Of a stretch of 64,000 nucleotides of DNA, positions 55,270 to 64,000 are shown in pieces; within the stretch, counting starts at the first letter, position 1, and each line of letters opens with the position of its first letter. Location: the NCBI GenBank assembly GCA_050084515.1, contig CM114271.1:19592001-19656000 (forward strand), read 5' to 3'. The translations under genes and the position numbers were made by a program. Source of the stretch: Blasia pusilla. Its lineage: Eukaryota; Marchantiophyta; Marchantiopsida; Blasiales. The notes under the pieces were generated by a model, which was not told where the DNA came from, did no database searches, and worked only from the letters and a program-made list of their open reading frames with translations.

Positions 55270-56043
55270 TCAAGAGGAATAGATGCATGACAATGGGCGC
55301 CACCTTTTGCAAGATGTATGGTTCTCTACCTTTGATTGGATAAGATTTGAAACTCATACAAGACGAATATTTCTACAAGGTATGAAGGGAATCTAGAGTA
55401 AAATTAGCCTTTGCCATTCATAGCACTATCAACGTGAAGATTTTTGCCTTTTTTATTACAGGGCGTCTAAGGAACATATTATTTTGAGATGGGCTCATCA
55501 TAGTGGTAAGAAGAAACTCAAGAAGGCCATTGCAACCTCAAATAGAAGTTCTGATGACGCTTTTTTTAACTTTATTTCAAGAAGCTTACTTTGTAGCTAA
55601 GCAAAATATTCCATTCATAAGATTTCCTACCTTGTATGAACTTCTGAAAGTTTTTTTCCACCAATATGACAAAGACCATGTATAAAGATGACAAAGCATG
55701 TGCATGATAACATTTATAAGATAAGTATTGCAAAGAAAAGTTTTAGAAAGAGTGAGACATAGTTCATTTTTATGGAATTATGGTTAATGAGTCTATCGAT
55801 GTCTCTATATCAAACCATTCAGTGGCTTTTGTACACATATAGATAAGTAGTTACCTCTTTCCTAAGTTAAATTTTGGTTGATACAATAGATGGAGAATCT
55901 ATTTTGGATTATATAGTATCTTTATTAAGGGAATGTGGACTCAAATTTGATAAAATGATAGGATTTGGCTAGGATGGAGCTAGTACTATGATTTGATCTC
56001 AAAATGGGGTAACTTCTCGTTTTAAAGGGAATGTGAATCCTTT
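55270..56043 (+). pseudogene. Second hAT (DUF4371) relic
   Basis: This is a heavily decayed relative of 27217-29412. Recognisable pieces are VWFSTFDWIRFETHTRRIF, HSGKKKLKKAIATSN, AYFVAKQNIPFIRFPTLYEL (compare AYFITKEKIDFKTFPILCQL), LLRECGLKFDKMIGFG and DGASTMI, then GVTSRFKGNVNPFMN. Stops and shifts occur throughout. The similarity stops exactly where the right-hand direct repeat begins at 56044. Confidence 0.78.
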
Positions 56044-56432
56044 TATGAATGTGTTGCGACCCTCATAACCAAATGAATGCCAAGCGAAACATCAAAATCT
56101 TAGTTTGCTCGATCACGCTAGGATGGCTGAGCTTTGGAGAGGTCTCTTAGAAGAGTCGCAAGAGACAAAAAATGCAAATAGATTTTGTGCGTTTTATGCG
56201 TTTATGGTCACGACCAAGAAACCTGGACTAAACGTGAACCAAGACTTTAGAGGAGGTGAGTCTAGGAAGGTTGGTTGCCAAAAAGTTGAGAACCAGATTT
56301 GGAACCCAACCAGCGTTTGGGGTTTTGACTATGTTTCGGGCCATAATGTTTAGTCCCAAGATACGTTTGGGACAAGTAAGGTGGCGTTGGAAAGCTTATG
56401 CAAACTTGGTTCTAACGTACAAAGATCTTAGC
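56044..56432 (+). repeat. Direct repeat, right copy
   Basis: Second copy of 54297-54672, about 1.75 kb downstream. Together they bracket the hAT relic in the way LTRs bracket an element, but no LTR termini were found. Confidence 0.85.
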
Positions 56433-59059
56433 AGGTAATTTGCAAAAGGTGGCATTGGTGGTTCACTATTGACCATGGCAACAACTCATCAAGGAGGGTT
56501 TAAGACATTGAAATACATGTGTGATTGGTTTTTAACTGTTTTCTCTCTAAGCATAAGCTAGGTGGTAAGTAATGTAGTTCTTAATCTACTAAACTACCCT
56601 CATACAGTATGCACACTCCATATACAGTGCTTTGCACCTCTTTAGATCCCTCTCTCTGTTTTCTTACAATTTCCTCCTCATGTCTCCTTCTTCTCTTCCT
56701 CTTTCAAAAATATAATCACTCACTCATTGATTCTCTCTCTTTCCTCTGCAAAGCATCAGTCGGACATGGTTGAGAGACATACAACGGAACCATAGACTTG
56801 GGGTAGATGTAACCTGGAAAGGAGCTCATAAGGAGGCCAAGGGATAGGGAAAATTGGGCAGAAGGAACATGCTTGGGTAGAAATGTCTAGAATTGAGATC
56901 AAAGACAAATGAGTGTTAAGGATCAGTACTAGACCAGTTTAATGCTTCCCTCCTTAAGAGAAAACAACATCAAAGAGTGGATGAGCCAGAAGATTTAACA
57001 CTGGGGGCATTCAATACTTTATTGCAGCAACATCCTGGTAGAAGTTGAGTGCTTCACAATGCAGCAGATAGCACTGACTAAACAGAGCAAGAAGTTGGGC
57101 ATATATACTAGTGGCTTGGAAGGGAATGAGAGAAAAGAAAGAGAAAGGGGGCAGCGTCTGGTTGCATAGCTAGAGGGAGGCTACCCTAAGATATTCCAAA
57201 AAATGGAGCCAACAAACTTGTTCCTCTGTAACGGCTGTTCCTAAACTTAGAAGAGACTTGAGATATAACTATCTATTTATGCCTATCTTCCTATTGCACT
57301 CGATTAGGGCAGGGGAAATTACACTCCATATCCTTTGCCAATCATAGTTCCTAGCTTATTTCTATACACAATACAATCCATATGTCTTGTGTTTGAATGT
57401 ACTGCATTCTCAATGCAGCACACCAGGGTCAAGCTAACTCATCAAGAGCTAACAAGAATAGTGAAGCAATAATCACCAACCTAACTAAAGTGATAGTCAT
57501 AACCATGGCAACTTCCGAGTATACGAGAGACTGCAATTTCTTCTCGACAACTGCAATATTGAGGAGAAATCATACAATTTCCTTGAGCCATAACCCCATT
57601 CTTTGACTCTCTTTTGACTAGCAAGATGAGTGTTCCACGGTAGTGGTTGCACACATTGGAGTCAAGCTACTCTCCACATTTCAAAGTGGAGCTCTACACC
57701 ATCAGATCCGTTGGAGACTGGCAGGCAATAAGCGCAGGGCATTCGTGGCCCTCTTCTTTGAACTGCCTAGCAAGCTATATGCTGTCCACGATGACCACAA
57801 ACAGAGTCCAAACAGGAATAAGCAAAAGCCCAAGAGATTAGTCCTTGCCTTTAGTTCCCTCAATTGATCTCCGTGTTCCAAGCTGAAGAGTTCACTCTAA
57901 CAATGCGGATGATCACTACTGCAACAAAACTCAACTAGCCAAAGAAGAAAATTTCTAAGACTATCAGGATAATGATGTGGTAGAACCTGAGGCATGTCGA
58001 TATGCGTCAGTTACTGCCCATACTTCTCTACCTACAATGTACAGAATGTTACAAAATTCACTGCCCGCATAAAGCTAATTAGTTGTCATACCCCAAGCCA
58101 TATGAGTGACCACACTTGCCCACATTCCAAGTTATGTTGCAAATCAGAATTTAGAGAGAGAAACGAGTGGGCACACTTGTCATGGCTCAGAATCAATTAG
58201 CAGAGAGAGAGAGAGAGAGAGAGAGAGAAGCGAGGAGTGACCACCGTTGTTCTTGCTCTGAAAATCAAGCTGTATATTTAAGAAATTCGAAATAGAGCAG
58301 CAACTATCCAAAATTAAAACCCCCACTCCAATTTTCGTCTAAAGATGTCATCGTTCCTCAATTCAAAGGAACGGACACTGAACTTCAAATTGCACAAGTA
58401 TAAACGGCCTCTTGGCAATCACAATCCATATGAAAGTCAAGGACCCCCTGCGCATTGGAAAATCGGCTTCAACGCCATTTCAAACATAATAAGAATGAAC
58501 ACTCAGACCACAGACCTTCAATTCAAGTATGATTTCAACCTTTGAAGACAAATGAGAGTTGTGCATTACTTGGAAAGGTAATCTCCAAACGTCTCCTCAT
58601 TCTACTACTTGTGATCCAATGCAAGTGTCCATTCTATCCCCGCACGTTTGAGTCCTGGATGATTCAATAAATTGCCACCTGTAGAGCTTTACACCTTCAA
58701 ATGTTTTCCCCTTTGGATGCACTTTACAATCTTGTTGCTCAGTAAATCTTCGGCAACTGCGTACTCATTATTCTGAAGTTTTTCACTCGCCTGCACATTT
58801 CAGCAAAGCGCACTCTCTCTCCTCCATTTTCTAAACCTTCAAAATCGTTTTTCCCTCGTGTTTAGGGTTGCTTGCATTTTTCCCTCGTATTTAGGGTCAC
58901 GTAAATCAAACGGTCTGTAGTCTTCTTACATGCTCTACAGTTTAGGTGAGCTATGCAGTCTCAGTGCGGGCATCCTTCTCGACCCGACCCTTGGGCTCTT
59001 GCGCCTCTTCCTGATCCTTGGCGCCAAACCAGAAATCCTATAGTCCACGCCATACCAAA
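56433..59059. other. No gene recognised
   Basis: Less AT-rich than its left neighbour, with several 60-75-codon ORFs and a (GA)n run at 58202-58229. Given how PSMG3 hides in short exons, a fragmented gene here cannot be excluded, but I found none. Confidence 0.4.
58202..58229. repeat. (GA)n microsatellite
   Basis: About 14 AG dinucleotides. Confidence 0.97.
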
Positions 59060-59188
59060 TGTTGTGCGCATACATATCGCTACACAACATACATTGTTGT
59101 CACCGAACACACACACAAACATGCACGATCCCATGCTAACTCATGACATCCAAACAATGAGACAAGAAGTACCAAAATATCTCCAATC
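59060..59188 (-). repeat. LTR terminal module A, outer copy
   Basis: Begins TGTTGTGCGCATACATATCG and ends ATATCTCCAATC. About 129 bp, repeated at 59705-59833 with offset 645. Confidence 0.88.
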
Positions 59189-59704
59189 AATCAAGATCCA
59201 GTCTCTCTCAACTCCATACCTCTTATATGTGTACACTCTCACATGTCTCTCTCAATATCAAACCAAACCCACTCTCCTAATGAGAGGCTTGGGTTACACA
59301 CACAAGGCAAGCAAGACCATAGCTCCGCCGCCTCATGCCAAGAGGTTCAACAAAGAGAGAATAAACTCTCAAGCTCTCTCTCCTTGAGGTATACCCCTCC
59401 CCTCTCCCAAGCTCTCTCCATGGTAATCTATGCTGCCAAGTCACCTCCTTGGCTCTTGACCTGATGTAGGAGCTCAAGGGACACTTACCAAAAATAGGAA
59501 TTTGACCATATACTCAAAATGGCACTTACCTAAAATAGTAAGTTCCTCAATATGGCTCAAAATAAGCCAAAACGAGGGGGAAACCTGCTCTCTCAGGTTT
59601 CCTAGGGATTCAGCAGGTCATCCTTAACCTCCCAAGCCTCTCCTCCACTACTCGCGAAGGCGCTTTATCACATCTCATCGATCTATCCAAAAAGATATGA
59701 TAAT

Positions 59705-59833
59705 TATCGTGCGCATACACATCGCTACACAACATACATCGCTATCACCGAACACACGCACAAACACACACGATCCCATGCTAACTCATGTCATCCAAAC
59801 AACAAGACAAGAATTACCAAAATATGTCCAATC
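59705..59833 (-). repeat. LTR terminal module A, inner copy
   Basis: Begins TATCGTGCGCATACACATCG and runs into the polypurine tract. Differs from the outer copy by scattered substitutions. Confidence 0.88.
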
Positions 59834-59842
59834 GCCCCCCTA
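59833..59842 (-). other. Polypurine tract of second Ty3 element
   Basis: The minus strand reads TAGGGGGGCG next to the LTR-like block, matching 9321-9330 in the first element. Confidence 0.72.
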
Positions 59843-60003
59843 GTTGGTGGTTAGGTTCCTCTAACTCCAGATAGCCATCTATCCCTACCTACCATGACAT
59901 ACATCTCTTGGACGCTAAGAGCAAGAAGTCCGGGTGCTCATGTGGCCCCATCGTTAGTCGCCTTCTTGTCATCCATATTACAGACACAAGTTGGAATGTA
60001 GAA

Positions 60004-60856
60004 CTACCTATGCTGTGTACATCTGAGACATATCCATTGTCCCTCAGCAACCCTAGTGGGAGGTGGTGTCAAACATGCCATATGCCATTCTCTCGAACAT
60101 CCATCACAGACTAGCATAGTGGCTGCACCGCGGGCAGAACCACACAACATACATCGCCAACCTGCAGGAACTACTGCTAAGCTCGGGTCAACTGTATCGT
60201 CCATGTTTGGAAGGTGACATGGCGCACAATTACGCACATGGTCCTTCCAAACCATACCATCGCGTCCCTCTAGTAAGAGAACACCTGATGGAAAAACCTC
60301 ACGCACTCTCAAGATGGTGCGCCCTGCAGTCACATCCAACGTCGTGGATGCCGTCTACTGCAAGTAGACATAGTCTCCTTGATGAAACCTCCAGATAATA
60401 GGTTGATAACCACCTCCCCATACAGTCACATACCTCAATGTATCTCGATGCTGCGCAATTGCCAAATTCTCAAATGCCATAGGTATCACTCTCCGAAACA
60501 ATTAAGCCCTCTGAGAACATGATTGCATCCATACATCAAGGTCATCAAGGTTTAACACCTCACCGACATCTCAATGAATGGACGCAGGTAAATCTGGCTC
60601 TCGGCCATACAAAAGCAAGTACGGTGAGAAAGACCCTAAGGATGCCTCCTTGCTGAATCTGTATCCCATCGCCAACCACGGCAACTGGAGGTCCCAATCT
60701 CCTAAGTGACCTCTCTGCAAGCCATACTTGTGTAGTCCTCTCTTCACCGTCCGCACAACTCGCTCCGCTAGTCTATCCGCCTCAGGATGATCTTGCGAAG
60801 TAGTGTTGTGTCGATCAGTGCCTCATCACACAAGGCCTGAAACTCCCCACGCACTA
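60004..60856 (-). pseudogene. Ty3 integrase C-part followed by a PHD finger
   Basis: Integrase inserts element DNA into the host chromosome. The minus strand shows the end of the catalytic core (GTDRHNTTSQDHPEADRLAE, with the usual H-P-x-x-D pattern) and the tail WDLQLPWLAMGYRFSKEASL with SPYLLLYGREPDLP. A further region reads like the integrase C-terminal GPY/F-type domain (FPSGVLLLEGRDG). This leads into a PHD finger with all eight ligands (Cys63, Cys66, Cys78, Cys81, His86, Cys89, Cys104 and Cys107 of the 60339-60004 frame). PHD fingers often read histone H3 tails, so it may steer integration. A frameshift near 60830 and a stop near 60360 show decay. Confidence 0.85.
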
Positions 60857-61149
60857 GAAGAATTGTGTGGTTTTTATGACTAGGCTTTAAATGACTTGCC
60901 AAAAGAATGACTCAAAGTATGACTAAAATGGTTTAGTCCTAAAATTTAAGGTTGCACAACTCACCTAGTCATGTACTTATTACTAAAGTAGTTATCAATA
61001 CCCTTTAGTAAAGACTAGTCGTACTTCTTTCACTTGCCTAGTAATATAGAGTCATAAATAACGACTAGTGTGTTTTTGTGTTCTCATGCTCCAATGGTAA
61101 CGTGTTTTTTTAATGTTGTTGGGATATATAAATAAATATATATATGCCT
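60857..61149. other. Spacer between Ty3 element and satellite
   Basis: AT-rich sequence with repeated GACTAG/CTAGTC motifs. No gene. Confidence 0.5.
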
Positions 61150-64000
61150 TATGTTCCTAGGATTGGGTTGCCCCTCAGGAAAAAAATTGAACATTCTTGC
61201 ATCCTTGGTTCAGGCGGAAACGTACTAAAAGAGGGCTTACGTATGAAGAGAAGGTTCCACGTTTCTCTGCCATTTTCATGTCATCATGGAGTTGAAAAAT
61301 TTGTCGCATCTTTGGATGGCAGTGAAAGTTAACACAAGCGAAGGTCCTAAATCCTTCCACTGCTTCAATGGTTCAGATCTTCCAGTTAGCTCTCCATGCT
61401 CAAACCAAAAAGGAAAGACCACTTTACGGTTCACGATTTTTAATTCCATGTGTCAGTGATCATTTGAATTTTTTTCTCTTGCCCTCTGTTCCACGGTAAA
61501 GGGTACACTAGTAGGAATATTTTCATGATTTTAGGGCCCCTTATGGAGGGTGGAGTGTGGAGGGTACAAAAAGACACGCCTAGAAGAAGGAAGAGCGCCT
61601 TGAGTAGGATTGTTTCGAGTCCTGATGGCATTTTCATGTTATCATGCAGTTAACTTTTTCTCCAAACCTTGGATGGTGATGACACCTAGCCCTTGAATCC
61701 CTCCACATTTTGAACGGTTCAGATATGCCACTTAGCTCTCCATGCTCAAACCAAAAATGAAAGATTAGTTTTGGGGTTTACGATTTTTAATTCCATGTGT
61801 GAGTGTTCATTTGAAGTTTTTTCTTTTTCCCTCTCTTTGAGGGTAAAGGATTGACTAGTAGGAATATTTTCTTGATTTTTGGACCCCATGTGGAGGGTGG
61901 AGGGTACAAAAAGCAACGCCAAGAAGGAGGAAGAGGGCGTTGAGTAGGATTGTTTTGAGTCCAGATGGAAATTTCATTGTATCATGAGTTAACTTTTTCT
62001 CCCACCATAGGATGGTGATGAAACCTGGCACACACCAAGGCCTTAAATCCCTCCACATCTTGAACGGTTCAGATCTTCCAGTTAGCTCTTCGTGCTCAAA
62101 CCAATAATGAAAGATTGCATTTAGGGTTTATAATTTTTAATTCCATGTGTGTGTTCATTTGAAGTTTTTTTCTTTTTCCCTCTAGTCAAGGGTAAAGGAT
62201 TGACAAGTAGGAATATTCTCTTGATTTTTGGGCCCCATGTGGAGGGTGGAGGGTACAAAAAGCGACGCCAAGAAGGAGGAAGAGGGCGTTGAGTAGGATT
62301 GTTTCGAGTCCTGATGATATTTTCATTGTATCATGAAGTTAAATTTTTCTCCCACCATTGGATGGTGACAAAACCTGGCACACACCAAGGTCTTCCATCC
62401 CTTCAAATGTGCCAGTTAGCTCTCCGTGCTCAAACCAATAATGAAAGATTGCATTTAGGGCTTACAATTTTTAATTCCATGTGTGAGTGTTCATTTGAAG
62501 TTTTTTCTTTTTCCTTCTGTTCCTGGGTTAGGGTTTCCATCTAGGAGAAAGTTTTATGATTTTTTGGCCCAATATGGAGGGTGGAGGGTACAAAAAGCGA
62601 CACCAAGAAGGAGGAAGAGGGCGTTGAGTAGGATTGTTTCAAGTCCTGATGGCATTTTCATTGTATTATGAAGTTAAATTTTTCTCCCACCATTGGATGG
62701 TGATGAAACCTGGTACACACCAAGGCCTTACATCCCTTCAAATCTTGAACGGTTTAGATCTGCCAGTTAGCTCTCCGTACTCAAACCATTAATGAAAGAT
62801 TGGATTTAGGGTTTACAATTTTCAATTTCATGTGTGAGTGTTCATTTGAAGTTTTTTCTTTTTCACTCTGTTCCTGGGTTAGGTTTTCCATCTAGGAGAA
62901 AGTTTTATGATTTTTTGGCCCCATGTGGAGGGTGGAGGGTACAAAAAGCGACACCAAGAAGGAGGAAGAGGGCGTTGAGTAAGATTGTTTCGAGTCTTTG
63001 TGGCATTTTCATTGTATCATGAAGTTAACTTTTCCTCCCACTATTGGATGGTGATGAAACCTGGCACACACAAGGCTTGAAATCCTTCCACATCTTGAAC
63101 GGTTCAGATCTGCCAGTTAGCTCTTTGTGCTCAAACCAATAATGAAAGATTGGATTTAGGGTTTACAATTTTCAATTCCATGTGTGAGTGGTCATTTGAA
63201 GTTTTTTTTCCTTTTCCCTCTATTTTTGGGTTAGGATTACCATCATGGAGAAAGTTTCATGATTTTTGGGCCCATGTGGAGGGTGGAGGGTACAAAAGGC
63301 AAGGCCAAGAAGGAGGAAGGGGGCGTTTAGGGTTATTTTTGTTTCGAGTCCTTGTGGCATTTTCATTGTATCATGGAGTTAACATTTTCTACCACCATTC
63401 GATGGTGATGAAACTTGGCAAACACAAAGACCTTCAATCCCTCCACATCTTGAACGGTTCAGATTCACCAGTTAGCTCTCCATACTCAAATGAAAAATGA
63501 AAGATTTGTTTTAGGGTTTATGATTTTTAATTCCATGTGTGAGTGGTCATTTGAGGTTTTTTCTTTTTTCCTCTGTTCCTAGGTTAGGTTTGCCATCTAG
63601 GAGAAAGTTTTATGATTTTTGGGGTCCATCTGGAAGGTGGAGGCTATAAAAAGCAAGGCCAAGAAGGAGGAAGAAGACGTTGAGTAGGATTCTTTCGAGT
63701 CTTTGTGGCATTTTCATTGTATCATGAAGTTAACTTTTTCTCCCACCATTGGATGACAATGAAACCTGGTAAACACCAAGGCCTTAAATCCCTCCATATC
63801 TTGAACAGTTTAGATCTGCCAATTAGCTCTCTGTGCTCAAACCAATAATGAAAGATTGGATTAAGGGATTACGATTTTTAATTCCATGTGTGAGTGTTCA
63901 TTTGAAGTTTTTTCTTTTTCATTCTGTTCTTGGGTTAGTTCGCCATCCTCGAGAAAGTTTCATGATTTTTGGGTCCCATGTGGAGGGTGGAGGGTACAAA
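61150..64000. repeat. Satellite array of about 350-bp units, open at the right edge
   Basis: About eight units. The marker GTT(C/T)AGAT recurs at 61371, 61717, 62067, 62752, 63102, 63457 and 63808, with one unit near 62400 lacking part of it. Each unit contains CAGTTAGCTCTCCATGCTCA, ATTTTTAATTCCATGTGTGA, a TGGAGGGTGGAGGGTACAAA block, AAGAAGGAGGAAGAGG and GGATTGTTTCGAGTCC. The first unit (61150-61370) is the most diverged. ORFs here are by-products of the repeat. Confidence 0.95.

Larger units (their letters stand above)
59060..60856 (-). mobile_element. Truncated Ty3 element with integrase, PHD finger and LTR-like end
   Basis: On the minus strand the order is integrase 3' part (60856-60571), linker, PHD finger (60339-60004), polypurine tract (59842-59833), and LTR-like block (59832-59060). 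The LTR-like block carries module A at both ends (59705-59833 and 59060-59188). Similarity stops near 60856, so gag, protease, RT and most of integrase are gone. The element belongs to the same broad family as 8527-11031, sharing the tract and module A. Confidence 0.82.

Noticed and set aside
62299-63500. Repeated ORFs of 62-116 codons in the right-edge array
   Set aside because: The same peptide recurs because the satellite unit recurs, and frames shift between units.

Overview
This window looks like nuclear DNA of a land plant. It holds four intron-containing eukaryotic housekeeping genes, one of them incomplete. Around them lies a dense, mostly decayed transposon landscape: Ty1/copia, Ty3, a Helitron, hAT elements, a non-LTR element and satellite or minisatellite arrays. 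The protein sequences of the four genes read as plant-like. The mix of mobile elements (a Ty3 integrase followed by a PHD finger, and an RT element with a restriction-like endonuclease tail) would fit a seed-free plant such as a bryophyte, lycophyte or fern. That placement is inference and weak. I see no operons, CRISPR array, rRNA or complete tRNA gene.

Layout. At 1-450 are two internal exons of DBR1 (minus strand), running off the left edge. At 2018-4796 is a complete seven-exon PSMG3 gene (proteasome assembly chaperone 3), which can only be seen by splicing. A 66-bp minisatellite fills 6985-8060. At 8527-11031 is a deleted Ty3 element (minus strand) that abuts a 5'-truncated copia element (11032-12156 plus LTR). 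Tandem 0.41-kb repeats at 12661-13889 lead up to the mitochondrial ribosomal protein mS35 gene (14173-16947, four exons). A dispersed repeat zone (18.7-19.9 kb) is followed by a decayed non-LTR retrotransposon with a restriction-like-endonuclease tail (20.3-22.6 kb, minus strand).

From 22.6 to 33.9 kb the DNA is AT-rich. It carries miniature Helitrons, a decayed hAT transposase gene (27.2-29.4 kb) and a 183-codon ORF of unknown nature. From 33.9 to about 41.4 kb lies a decayed autonomous Helitron (Rep plus PIF1-like helicase, minus strand). A 1.9-kb LTR-derived insertion splits its Rep frame and is flanked by a target-site duplication. Duplicated, pyrimidine-rich and tandem repeats occupy 42.0-45.4 kb. 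The three-exon FYV7-like rRNA-processing gene lies at 46198-48160.

The right third (48.2-64 kb) has no recognised host gene. It holds another miniature Helitron, a second hAT relic between direct repeats, a truncated Ty3 element with integrase and PHD finger (59.06-60.86 kb, minus strand), and a roughly 350-bp satellite array running off the right edge.

The host genes act in separate pathways: intron lariat turnover (DBR1), 20S proteasome assembly (PSMG3), mitochondrial translation (mS35) and 40S ribosome biogenesis (FYV7). They do not form a functional cluster. DBR1 and PSMG3 are divergently arranged about 1.6 kb apart.
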